A DNA stretch of 64,000 nucleotides, from positions 124,811 to 188,810 of the forward strand of contig NZ_KB889561.1 in NCBI RefSeq assembly GCF_000372745.1. Reading direction: 5' to 3'. Position 1 is the stretch's first letter. The number at the start of each line of letters is the position of its first letter. The notes beneath the pieces were generated by a model. The model had not been told where the DNA came from, searched no databases, and worked only from the letters and a program-made list of their open reading frames with translations. The position numbers and the translations under genes were made by a program. The stretch is from Embleya scabrispora DSM 41855. GTDB taxonomy: Bacteria; Actinomycetota; Actinomycetes; Streptomycetales; Streptomycetaceae. Shown here piece by piece: positions 51,314-59,912 of the stretch.

Positions 51314-52483
51314 TCAGGCCGCGTCGCGGAAGGCGCCCGTCACCTCGAAGGTCACGCCGGCCGCCGGGGAGTCGGAGGTGCCGCGCTGGGAGGAGAAGTA
51401 CAGTCGCCGCCCGTCCGGGGAGAACGCCGGGCCGGTGATCTCGGAGCCGTCGTGGCCGGTCACCTGGAGGAACGGCGCGACCGTGTCGTCCGGCGTGATC
51501 AGGCAGATCTGCATGTCGCCACCGTCCTCGGCGACGAACAGGTCGCCGTTGGGCCGCCCGGTGATGTTGTCCACGCCGGTCAGGGGCGCGGACCCGGCGG
51601 GCACCAGGTCGTCGTCGTAGGCGATGTCCAGGACGCTCGATGCCGCGTCGTACACCCACACCCGGTTGTCGCCCTTGGTGGTGAACCACACTCGCCCGTC
51701 CCGGTGGTGCGCGCCCTCGCCCCCCTTGAAGCGGCGCGCCTCCGCGACCTGGTTGCGCGTCCCGGTCAGCCAGTCACCGGGGCGTGGCACGGTCCGCCAG
51801 GTCACCGGCCCGGTCACCGGTGCGGCCGGGGCGCACAGCACGTCGAGGCGTCCGCGCGCGAGGTCGCCCCACGTGTCGGGCGTGAATCGATAGAAGCATC
51901 CGTCGGGCTCGTCCTCGGTCAGGTAGATCACCCGCCGGTCCGGGTCGGCCGCGGCGGCCTCGTGCTTGAAGCGCCCCATGGCGTCGCGCTTGACGGCTCC
52001 GGTGCGGCCGTACGGGTCGGTCTCCCACACCCGACCGAACGCGATCTCCTCGCACGAGAGCCACGTACCCCAGGGCGTGGCCCCACCCGCACAGTTCAGA
52101 TTCGAGCCACCGAGGATGGAATAGGCACCGCCGATGCTCCCGTCCGCGGCGAAGCGCAACGCGGACACTCCGCCCACCAGCGGGAGTTCGGAGTTGGAGA
52201 CGTAGATCCATCCGGCTCCGTCGCGGAAGCACGCTCCGCCGTCCGGGGCGCCGTGCCACAGGTGCGTGGTGCCCGCAACGAACCGCCCGCTGCGCGCCAC
52301 CACGCGCGAGGTGAACCCGGCGGGCAAGCGCACGCCGTTGGCGTCCGGCGCCGACAGCGCGCCGTAGGGCCCGCTTCCGGGCTGCGCGGGTCCCGCGTGC
52401 GCGACGGACGCCCACAGTGACCCGCCGAGCACCAGTCCGCCCGTGCCGACGGCGGTACCTCGCAGGAATGTACGCCGGTCCAT
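51314..52483 (-). CDS. Tat-exported PhoX-like phosphatase (DUF839)
   Basis: Probable extracellular phosphatase of the PhoX type, which uses iron and calcium. The Tat signal is MDRRTFLRGTAVGTGGLVLGGSLWASVAHA. PhoX-like beta-propeller motifs follow: GGSNLNCAGGATPWGTWLSCEE, GRFKHEAAAADPDRRVIYLTEDEPDGCFYRF, FKGGEGAHHRDGRVWFTTKGDN, DNITGRPNGDLFVAEDG and GPAFSPDGRRLYFSSQRG. The CEE and EDE acidic residues suit metal binding. Length 389 is somewhat short for PhoX, so enzymatic detail is uncertain. ATG 52483 with GAAGGGAG seven bases upstream is chosen over 52522. Confidence 0.87.
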   Translation of the reverse strand: MDRRTFLRGTAVGTGGLVLGGSLWASVAHAGPAQPGSGPYGALSAPDANGVRLPAGFTSRVVARSGRFVAGTTHLWHGAPDGGACFRDGAGWIYVSNSELPLVGGVSALRFAADGSIGGAYSILGGSNLNCAGGATPWGTWLSCEEIAFGRVWETDPYGRTGAVKRDAMGRFKHEAAAADPDRRVIYLTEDEPDGCFYRFTPDTWGDLARGRLDVLCAPAAPVTGPVTWRTVPRPGDWLTGTRNQVAEARRFKGGEGAHHRDGRVWFTTKGDNRVWVYDAASSVLDIAYDDDLVPAGSAPLTGVDNITGRPNGDLFVAEDGGDMQICLITPDDTVAPFLQVTGHDGSEITGPAFSPDGRRLYFSSQRGTSDSPAAGVTFEVTGAFRDAA

Positions 52484-52724
52484 GTCGTACTCCCTTCTCG
52501 ACGACGGCCGGAACCGCCGCACGCGACCCGAGCGTTACCAATCGGTACGTTAGGAGCGAACCACCGTCGAAGGAATGTGCGCACGAGTGAAATCCCGGTG
52601 ACGATCGGGCATGCGGGCCGTTCGCGGCCCGAAACCCTCCTCGCCTGACCACGTGTCGGCGCCGCCCTTTGCCGACCGGCGCCGAACCCCCTTGCGGCAC
52701 GGCGCGGTGGCGACCGGGTCGGGG

Positions 52725-53540
52725 TCAAGACGGTTTGCGGCAGAGGATCTCGCCGTGCGGAACGGAGAACCACGCGTCCTCCTGCCGCCCCCACTCCCGC
52801 CACGCCTCCGACACCGCGCGCAACTGCTCGATCGTTGCGTGGCCGCCCTCGATGGCGCGCTCGGCGTACGACGAGGCGAGCGTGCGGTCCGCCCACAGGC
52901 CGCTCCACCAGGCGCGTTCCTCCGCATCGGCATAGCACCAGGTGCTGGACGAGGCGGTGATCTCCGGACAACCCGCGTGCAGGGCCCAGGACTTCAGCCG
53001 CCGCCCGGCGTCCGGCGCGCCGCCGTTGGCGCGGGCCACCCGCAGATACAGGTCGAGCCAGTCGTCCATGCCGGGGGTCGCCGGGAACCAGGCCATCGTC
53101 GGGTAGTCCGCGTCGCGGGCGGCGATGATCCCGCCCGGCTTGGTGACCCGGACCATCTCGCGCAGGGCCCGCACCGGGTCGCCCACGTGTTGCAGTACCT
53201 GATGCGCGTGCACGACGCAGAAGGTGTCGTCCGGGTAGTCCAGTGCGTGGACGTCCGCGACCGCGAACTCGACGTTCCCCAGGCCCGCTTCGGCGGCCGT
53301 GGCGCGCGCCTGATCCAGGATGTCCGGTGCGTGGTCGACGCCGGTGACGTGGCCGTCGGGAACGAGCGACGCCAGGTCGGCGGTGATGGTGCCGGGACCA
53401 CAGCCGACGTCCAGGATCCTCATGTGCGGCTTGAGCGAGTCGAGGAGATAGGCCGCCGAGTTCGCGGCGGTCCGCCAGGTGTGCGAGCGCAGCACGGATT
53501 CGTGGTGCCCATGTGTGTAGACGGCGGTTTCCTTCGACAT
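52725..53540 (-). CDS. Class I SAM-dependent methyltransferase, UbiE-like
   Basis: A 271-residue methyltransferase with motif I ILDVGCGPGTITADLASLV (residues 42-60), acidic residue in VTGVDHAPDIL, DVHALDYPDDTFCVVHAHQVLQHV and the post-motif REMVRVTKPGGIIAARDADY. The N-terminal TAVYTHGHHESVLRSHTWRTAANSAAYLL is typical of actinomycete small-molecule methyltransferases. Substrate unknown. Divergent from the FtsX-like lipoprotein gene with a palindrome between them. Confidence 0.87.
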   Translation of the reverse strand: MSKETAVYTHGHHESVLRSHTWRTAANSAAYLLDSLKPHMRILDVGCGPGTITADLASLVPDGHVTGVDHAPDILDQARATAAEAGLGNVEFAVADVHALDYPDDTFCVVHAHQVLQHVGDPVRALREMVRVTKPGGIIAARDADYPTMAWFPATPGMDDWLDLYLRVARANGGAPDAGRRLKSWALHAGCPEITASSSTWCYADAEERAWWSGLWADRTLASSYAERAIEGGHATIEQLRAVSEAWREWGRQEDAWFSVPHGEILCRKPS

Positions 53541-53632
53541 GACGTCCCCTTCGCGTCTTCATGTGATCCCGAAACCCGCGGCGTCGCACCGCGAACCGGT
53601 GCACGACACCGTACGCCTCCATGTCGCATAAT

Positions 53633-53646
53633 GAGATCCCGATCTC
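53633..53646. promoter_or_regulatory. Palindrome GAGATC-CC-GATCTC between divergent genes
   Basis: Perfect 6-bp arms (53633-53638, 53641-53646) in an AT-richer stretch that includes CATAAT (53627-53632). It could be an operator for the methyltransferase and/or lipoprotein gene. No regulator gene is adjacent. Confidence 0.4.
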
Positions 53647-53834
53647 GAAATATGGACACGCATGGATGTCGAACGGCACCGACGGGAGCCGCGACCGACG
53701 ACGACCGTCGGTCGGCCGGCCGGCACGATTCGCCGGCGTTTCCGGCAACGGCTGGTCGGCGACACCACGAGAGCGGATGGGAGCGCCACCAACTAGGCTC
53801 GCCGACAGTGAAGTTCACGTCGGGGGGAACAGAC

Positions 53835-55007
53835 ATGGCGTACCGCACCACGTTTCGGGCCGGCAAAGTCGCCCTCGGATGCGCGACCGCACTGCTGTCG
53901 ATCACCACAGTCGCCGCGTGTACCGACGGCGGCGGCAAGTTGCCCCCGAGACAGACCAGGGCGGCCGAATCCCCGGGGTCGTCCGGTTCCGGGAAGGCGA
54001 CCGAGGAGGCCCCGACGTGGTCCATGGACAATCTGCCGCCGGGTATCGACTTCTGGGCGGGCAAGGTGGACCTGGCCGTGTTCCTGTGTCACGTCTCCGA
54101 CCCGAAGACGGGCGGCTGTTCCGCCGGCGCCGTCACCTACACCCAGCGCGATGAGGTCCGCGCGGCCCTTCAGGCCATGCCACAGGTCGAACACGTGTAC
54201 TTCGAGGACCGGCACCAGGCATGGGAGCTCTTTCGCGCACAGAACGGCAACACACCCCTCGTCGAGGCGATGACGGCCGAGCAACTGCCGGAATCGTTCC
54301 GCGTCAAGCTCAAGGACCCCACCACCGTGGCGGCGGTGAGATCCGCGCTCGACGGACGCCCCGGCGTCGCCTCGACCATGGCCCAGACCCCCTCCGGCCC
54401 CGGAAACCCCGCGGCACGGACCGGCACGGCGGCCCCACTGACCCTGGATCGGGCCCGGCGCGCCGTCCTGACCGTGGACGACGTCGGCTCCGGATGGAGT
54501 GCGGGCGCCCTGACGGACACCGAGCCCAAGCCGGCTGCGGCGCCGTTCTCGGGGAGCAGCGGTGACGCCGGGTGCGATCGTGCCCTCCAGGGCGCGCCGA
54601 CCGGCCCGACCAGGGTCGCCCTCGGCGCGAACCGGATCTTCGAGCAGGACCGCACCGGGATGCGAATCGTCGCCTCCGTCCAGGTCTACGAAGGCGACGG
54701 GGCGGCCGTGCAGTTGGCCAAGTCGCGGGCCATGGTGACCGGTTGCGCGGACCTCGACCTCCCGTGGCAGGGCGGCACCGCGCGCTTTCGTGCGATCGCC
54801 GCGCCCACCCTCGGGGACGAGGCCGTGGGCATGCGCATCGTCGCGAACCAGGGCGGCGGCCCCAAGTCCGTCGACTCGATTCTCGTGCGCCTGGGACCCA
54901 ACGTCGCCACCGTCTCCGTCCTGGGCGAAGCCGACCCCGACGGCGCTGCCCTGGACCGACTCGTCCGCCGCGCCGCCGAGCATCTGCGCACCGCCGGCCG
55001 GGACTGA
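53835..55007 (+). CDS. Lipoprotein with FtsX-like extracellular domain and PknH-sensor-like C-terminus
   Basis: A 390-residue lipoprotein. Signal peptide ends LLSITTVAAC with the lipidated Cys near residue 28. Residues 75-180 (DLAVFLCHVSDPKTGGCSAGAVTYTQRDEVRAALQAMPQVEHVYFEDRHQAW...LPESFRVKL) read like the extracellular domain of the cell-division permease FtsX, normally part of a membrane protein and used to regulate peptidoglycan hydrolases. The C-terminal 180 residues (GCDRALQGAP... ASVQVYEGDGAAVQLAKSRAMVTGCADL) resemble the PknH-type sensor fold. No FtsE or FtsX membrane part is nearby. Function inferred only: a cell-wall sensor or hydrolase regulator. Confidence 0.75.
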   Translation: MAYRTTFRAGKVALGCATALLSITTVAACTDGGGKLPPRQTRAAESPGSSGSGKATEEAPTWSMDNLPPGIDFWAGKVDLAVFLCHVSDPKTGGCSAGAVTYTQRDEVRAALQAMPQVEHVYFEDRHQAWELFRAQNGNTPLVEAMTAEQLPESFRVKLKDPTTVAAVRSALDGRPGVASTMAQTPSGPGNPAARTGTAAPLTLDRARRAVLTVDDVGSGWSAGALTDTEPKPAAAPFSGSSGDAGCDRALQGAPTGPTRVALGANRIFEQDRTGMRIVASVQVYEGDGAAVQLAKSRAMVTGCADLDLPWQGGTARFRAIAAPTLGDEAVGMRIVANQGGGPKSVDSILVRLGPNVATVSVLGEADPDGAALDRLVRRAAEHLRTAGRD

Positions 55008-55121
55008 CCCACCCCGCCCGCATCCGATGCACCGGGGATCGGGGCCGAACGACGAGGCGCGGCAGGCGATATCCGCAGCGGCAACCGTGCCGGAACAGAC
55101 ATCGGCGCGGCAGCGGCACGT

Positions 55122-55153
55122 GCGGGGGATGCGGCTACCCGCACGTCCCCCGC
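55122..55153. terminator. Hairpin between convergent lipoprotein and MFS genes
   Basis: Arms GCGGGGGA (55122-55129) and TCCCCCGC (55146-55153) pair exactly with a 16-nt loop. Confidence 0.6.
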
Positions 55154-55203
55154 CGCACCTTCGGACCGCGTCACGTCGTGCACACCGGCGCCCCGTGGCC
55201 GGG

Positions 55204-56694
55204 TCAGGTCTCCTCACCACGAGTGTTGGCGACGAACAGGGCGACCACCGCCGCTCCGGCCAGGAGGAACGCGCCGACCAGAAGCGCCTTTTGGAAGCCC
55301 TCGGTGTAGGAGTAGGCCGCCGAGCGGCCGGCGGCCAACCGGTGGCTGGTCTCCGAGGTCGCGACGGCGGACAGGATCGCGAGGCCGAACGCACCGCCGA
55401 GTTGTTGCGCCGTGTTCATCAGGGCCGCCGCCAGACCCGCCTGATCGGCGGGAACGCCCGCGTTGGCGGCGGTGGCGACACCGACGAAGACGAAGCCGAG
55501 CCCGAACGACATCACGACCAGGCCGGGCAGCAGGTCGGTGAGATAGGAGCCGTCCACCGGGATGCGCGAGAGAAGCCAGATCCCGGCGGATGCGACGAGC
55601 GCGCCGACCACGATCAACGGACGGGTACCGACCCGGGTGAGCAGCGGCTGGGCCAGGCCGGCCGCGATGCCCACGCCGACGGTGACCGGCAGGAACGCGG
55701 ATCCGGCCCGGATCTCGGAGTAGCCCAGGACCTCCTGCATGTACAGGGTGAGGAAGAAGAACATCGCGATGAAGCCGGACATGGCCACCAGTTGTGTCAC
55801 GTTCGCCGCGGCCAGGCCCTTGACCCGGAAGATGCTCAACGGCATCAACGGGTTGCGCCCGACCGCCTCGTTGACCACGAAGGCGAACAACAGGCAGCCG
55901 GCGGTGCCCAGTTCGACGATCGTGCGGGTGGATCCCCAACCCTGGTCGGGTGCCTTCACCAGGCCGTAGACCAGCAGGACCAGCCCGCCGGTGGCCAGTG
56001 CGGTGCCGAGGAAGTCGAAGCCGCGCGTCGAGGCCCGGTGCCTGTCGTCGGGGAGGAGCCGGGGGATGGCGGGCAGGACGAGCGCGCAGACCGGCAGGTT
56101 GACGAACATGACCCAGCGCCAGCCGGGGCCCTCGGCGAGCACGCCGCCCAGGAACACGCCGACGGCGGAGGCGAATGCCCCGGTGCCGGCCCAGGCGCCG
56201 AGTGCCTTGTTGCGGTCGGGGCCGGTGCCGAACGAGGTGGTCAGGATCGACAGGGCCGCGGGCAGCATCATCGACGCGCCCACGCCCTGGGCGAGCCGGG
56301 CGCCGATCAATACCGCGGAGCTTTGGGCCAGTCCGCCGGCCAGGGAGGCGGCGGCGAACACGACGGTGCCGGCGATCAGTACTCGGCGGCGCCCGATCAG
56401 GTCGGCGGCGCGCCCGCCGAGGAGCATCAGGCCGCCGTAGGTCAGCAGGTAGCCGGATGGCACCCATTGCAGACCCTGGTTGGTCAGACCGAGGTCGCGT
56501 TGGATGCTGGGCAGCGCGATGTTGACGATGGAGGCGTCGACGAAGTCGAGGAAGGCCACCGCGCACAGCAGGACGAGGGTGAGCTTGCCGCGTGTGGTGG
56601 TCAGGAACGTGGCATCGGCGGCGCTGGACCGCGCCGATGCCACGGGGTTCGCCGGGTCCGTCGATTCGGGCGATGTGAAGGTGCCGGTGGACAT
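55204..56694 (-). CDS. MFS drug efflux transporter, DHA2 (EmrB/QacA) type
   Basis: Proton-driven exporter with about 14 membrane helices. Motifs: FLDFVDASIVNIALPSIQRDLG in helix 1, LLGGRAADLIGRRRVLIAG in loop 2-3 (motif A), LAQGVGASMMLPAALSI, and PADQAGLAAALMNTAQQLGGAFGLAIL near helix 12. Length 496 is normal. It follows the second SigJ-like sigma gene (151 bp) on the same strand, so that sigma factor may control its expression. Drug specificity unknown. Confidence 0.9.
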   Translation of the reverse strand: MSTGTFTSPESTDPANPVASARSSAADATFLTTTRGKLTLVLLCAVAFLDFVDASIVNIALPSIQRDLGLTNQGLQWVPSGYLLTYGGLMLLGGRAADLIGRRRVLIAGTVVFAAASLAGGLAQSSAVLIGARLAQGVGASMMLPAALSILTTSFGTGPDRNKALGAWAGTGAFASAVGVFLGGVLAEGPGWRWVMFVNLPVCALVLPAIPRLLPDDRHRASTRGFDFLGTALATGGLVLLVYGLVKAPDQGWGSTRTIVELGTAGCLLFAFVVNEAVGRNPLMPLSIFRVKGLAAANVTQLVAMSGFIAMFFFLTLYMQEVLGYSEIRAGSAFLPVTVGVGIAAGLAQPLLTRVGTRPLIVVGALVASAGIWLLSRIPVDGSYLTDLLPGLVVMSFGLGFVFVGVATAANAGVPADQAGLAAALMNTAQQLGGAFGLAILSAVATSETSHRLAAGRSAAYSYTEGFQKALLVGAFLLAGAAVVALFVANTRGEET

Positions 56695-56845
56695 GGGTCG
56701 CTCCAGGAGAGGTGCGCTCTATCGGCGTCTGGGCAGGTGGGCATGGGGCGGCGCCGGCGGGCGCGACCCGAGGGTGTTCGCACGAGGTGGTCGGGTTGGC
56801 TGTGTCGCACCGGGACGATCGTGGTCGGCGGCCCGGATTCGGCGG

Positions 56846-57856
56846 TCAGCCGTCGGTGTCGTCCGGGCGTCGGTGGTCGTCGTCGCCGGCCGGCGTCTCG
56901 TGCGGGATGCGGGTGAAGTCGGGGTAGTCGACGGGATCGGCGTCGTCGACGACGTCCAGCGCGACGCCCCGGAGCTTCTCGGGGTTGGCGATCACGTCGA
57001 TTCGCACGATCCGGCCGCCCGCCACGGTGAAGCCCGCGATGCCACTGGGCCGCTTGGGGTCGCCCACCAGGCGCCCCGGGCCGCCGTTGACCACGACCGG
57101 GCGGGAGTAGGGCAGGAAGAACGGGGCCGATTGGAGCATGTGTCGCGCGACCTCCTCGGCGCCGACCAGGGCGGACGAGGCGGAGTGCCGGTTGGCGCCC
57201 AGGTCGATGCGGAAGGAGACGTCCGGGTCGAGGGTGGCCATGAGCGCGTCGAAGTCACCCTCCTGCGCCGCGGCCAGGAACGCGTCGACGATCCGACGCT
57301 GCCGCTTGAGGTCGCCTTCCGGCTGCGGCGCCGACCGCACCCGCCGGCGCGCCCGGCTGGCCAGCTGCCGTGCCGCCGCCGGGCTGCGGTCGACGATGGG
57401 GCCGACCTCGTCGAACGGCACGCCGAACACGTCGTGCAGCACGAAGGCGAGCCGCTCGGCCGGATTGAGCGTCTCCAACACGATCAGCAGCGCGAGTCCG
57501 ATGGCGTCGGCCTCGATGCTCTTGTGTTCGGGGTCGTACGCGTTCGCGTCGGCCGAGCGCACGATCGGTTCCGGCAACCACGTGCCGGGATAGTCCTCGC
57601 GGCGCAGCCGTCGGGCGCGCAACATGTCGAGGCAGATCCGCCCGACGACCGTGGTCAGCCAGGCACGCAGGTCGCGGATGTCCTCGTACTCGTTGCGCGA
57701 CACCCGCAACCAGGTCTCCTGGATCGCGTCCTCGGCGTCGGTGCGCGAACCGAGAATGCCGTACGCGACGGACCGCAGGTGCGGGCGCAGCCCCTCGAAC
57801 TGATCGGCGAGCCACATCACGCGCCGCGTGGGTGCCGGCCCGGGTTCGTTGTCCAT
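56846..57856 (-). CDS. ECF sigma factor, SigJ-like with SnoaL-type C-terminal domain
   Basis: Second sigma factor of the window. Region 2: FEGLRPHLRSVAYGILGSRTDAEDAIQETWLRV; region 4: LNPAERLAFVLHDVFGVPFDEVGPIVDRSPAAARQLASRARRRV; SnoaL-like extension with residues such as DGDFDALMATL-type helix (AAQEGDFDALMATLDPDVSF) and VANPEKL-type end (IDVIANPEKLRGV). The C-terminal NPEKL-like stretch is typical of ECF41 factors, where it tunes activity. An acidic Asp/His tail (ETPAGDDDHRRPDDTDG) ends the protein. Directly upstream of the drug-efflux gene. Confidence 0.88.
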   Translation of the reverse strand: MDNEPGPAPTRRVMWLADQFEGLRPHLRSVAYGILGSRTDAEDAIQETWLRVSRNEYEDIRDLRAWLTTVVGRICLDMLRARRLRREDYPGTWLPEPIVRSADANAYDPEHKSIEADAIGLALLIVLETLNPAERLAFVLHDVFGVPFDEVGPIVDRSPAAARQLASRARRRVRSAPQPEGDLKRQRRIVDAFLAAAQEGDFDALMATLDPDVSFRIDLGANRHSASSALVGAEEVARHMLQSAPFFLPYSRPVVVNGGPGRLVGDPKRPSGIAGFTVAGGRIVRIDVIANPEKLRGVALDVVDDADPVDYPDFTRIPHETPAGDDDHRRPDDTDG

Positions 57857-57922
57857 GCGATGTAGACGAACGTCGACCCGAAAGTGTGACGTGTGCCCGG
57901 GAATCCGCCGCGACGGCCGACG

Positions 57923-57965
57923 GCCCCCGTCCCGAAGCCGGGTCGAACAGCTTCGGAACGGGGGC
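57923..57965 (-). terminator. Terminator hairpin of the orphan solute-binding gene
   Basis: Arms 57923-57938 and 57950-57965 form a 16-bp stem with one mismatch and an 11-nt loop, 90 bp past the stop of the minus-strand solute-binding gene. Confidence 0.7.
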
Positions 57966-58054
57966 TCGTCACCGGTACCCGGCCGGGCTCGTCCCCTGCC
58001 GTACCGGTGTGGTCACCGGCGCCGGCGCAGGGTGCGGCCGGACGGTCGGATGCG

Positions 58055-59623
58055 TTACTTGCGGTTCAGACGCATGGACATCGGGTCGATGCCGGCGCCG
58101 TCGATCACGAACGTGGTGCCGCGCGTGGCGAAGTAGGGAGACAGCGAGTCCACGAACGTCACCACGTCGACCCGTTTGACCAACTCCGCCTCGGCCGCGG
58201 TCCACTCGTCACAGCCGGCGACATCCGGCTTGCCCATCGCCAGACCCGCCAGACGCTTGTACTCGGGGTTGTCGATGGAGCCGAAATTGAGCCCGTCGGG
58301 TCCCGCGGGGCCGCTGAAGAAGGGGATGAGCTGGTCGGGTTGGGTGAGCGTGAGCGGTGTCCACGAGATGTCCCACTGACCGGAGGCCAGCACCTCGCCC
58401 GTCGTCCCGTTCGTGAGCGGCTTGCGGGTGACCTTCACGCCGAACGACTTCCACTGTTCGATCGCCAACTCGATCGCGGAGAGGAGTTGGGTACCCCCCG
58501 TGGTGGGGTGCGGCAGCACGATGGACAGTTGTTTGCCGTCCTTGGTCCAGTACCCGCCGGACTTCTTCCACCCTGCGCCCCGCAGTGCGTCCGCGGCCCG
58601 GGCGACGTCGTGTGGCGGGGTGTTCGCACTGACCGCGTCGGCCTGACAGGGCGGCAACATCGTGGTGGCGACCCTGATCGGCGCCGCTCCCTTGCCGCCG
58701 CTGGCCACCGCCCCCAACTGCTTGAGATCGAGCGCGGCGATCAGCGCCCAGCGCACCGCCGGATCGGTGGTGACGTGCTCGGGTGCCTCGTTCATCAAGA
58801 GCATGCCGAGCGGATCGCGCTGGATCTGGGTTTTCAGTCCGGCCGCCGTCAACCGGATGCGATCCGCGCCGGTGACGGAGGCGATGTCGAGCTGCTTGCC
58901 CAGAAGCAGGTTGGCCTTGGTGGACTCGTTGGCGACGACCTTGAAGACCAGACGCTCGGGCAGCTCGGTGGAGCGGGCGCCGTCCGGGCCCCAGACGTAG
59001 TCGGGTCGTTTGACGTAGGTGAAGTGGTCGCCCGTGGCAACCTCGGTGAGTCGGTAGGGCCCGGTGCCGTCGGTGGCGTGGGTGAGCGAGTCGGGCGCCG
59101 CGAGTCCCGATGGGCACACCAGCGGCAACTGTGTGGTGCCCCGCAGCAGGAACGGAGTCGCCTCGGGGGTACGCAGCGTCAGGGTGTTGCCGGCGTCGTC
59201 GGCGGTGGCGACGGTTCCCGGTGCCACCGCCAGGCCGTACAGCGGCGAGGTGTTCTTCGGGTCGGCGATGTAGTTGTACTGGGCCGCGACGGCGGACGCG
59301 GTGAGCGGCTTGCCGTCGGCGCAGGTCACGTCGCGCCTGAGGGTGAAGGTCGCCGAGAGGGTGTCGGACGTCCACTTCTCGGCGACCCCCGAGACGATCT
59401 TTCCGTCGGGCCCGATGTTGATCAGGGTGTCGTACGAGAACCGGGTCATCAGGGACGTGACCTTGGACAGCGAGGTGAGCGGGGACACGTTGCCGGGGTC
59501 ATCGGAGATACCGATGGTGATCGTGTCGCTCCCGCCCGCGCTCGAACTGCCGGTGGCACCGCAGCCGGTGGCGAGCAGGCCCAGGGCGACCGCCGTCGCG
59601 GCCCCGCGCGCGGCGCCTCTCAT
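58055..59623 (-). CDS. Orphan family-5 solute-binding lipoprotein (peptide/nickel type)
   Basis: ABC-type binding protein of 522 residues. The lipobox LLATGC puts the lipidated Cys near residue 20, then a Gly/Ser linker. Family-5 features: TITIGISDDPGNVSPLTSLSKVTSLMTRFSYDTLINIGPDGKIVSGVAEKW, RRDVTCADGKPLTASAVAAQYNYI and ISWTPLTLTQPDQLIPFF. No permease or ATPase genes lie beside it, so it either serves a distant importer or acts alone. ATG 59623 is chosen because the signal peptide begins there. The LysR gene lies 289 bp upstream on the same strand. Confidence 0.88.
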   Translation of the reverse strand: MRGAARGAATAVALGLLATGCGATGSSSAGGSDTITIGISDDPGNVSPLTSLSKVTSLMTRFSYDTLINIGPDGKIVSGVAEKWTSDTLSATFTLRRDVTCADGKPLTASAVAAQYNYIADPKNTSPLYGLAVAPGTVATADDAGNTLTLRTPEATPFLLRGTTQLPLVCPSGLAAPDSLTHATDGTGPYRLTEVATGDHFTYVKRPDYVWGPDGARSTELPERLVFKVVANESTKANLLLGKQLDIASVTGADRIRLTAAGLKTQIQRDPLGMLLMNEAPEHVTTDPAVRWALIAALDLKQLGAVASGGKGAAPIRVATTMLPPCQADAVSANTPPHDVARAADALRGAGWKKSGGYWTKDGKQLSIVLPHPTTGGTQLLSAIELAIEQWKSFGVKVTRKPLTNGTTGEVLASGQWDISWTPLTLTQPDQLIPFFSGPAGPDGLNFGSIDNPEYKRLAGLAMGKPDVAGCDEWTAAEAELVKRVDVVTFVDSLSPYFATRGTTFVIDGAGIDPMSMRLNRK

Positions 59624-59912
59624 CGCGCACCGCCGGCGAGAGCGGCGGAGCGCACGGGCCGCGCGACCCCGGATACGGCGCCGGCCGGCGTACGGACGCC
59701 CCGACTCACCGTCCGGACAGCGGACCCGACCGCATCGGATCGTCCCATGCTGGATACCTCCTCGGAGAACGGCGCAGGTGCCGCAGAGGACGCTCACGGT
59801 AGGCAGCGCTCGAACACCTCGTATCGTCCGCCTGAACGAAGAACGGACATCGATTCCGTCCGTATCGCCAACGGCAGGACCGCCGACGTCCGGCAGGCTT
59901 CTCGAATCCCGC

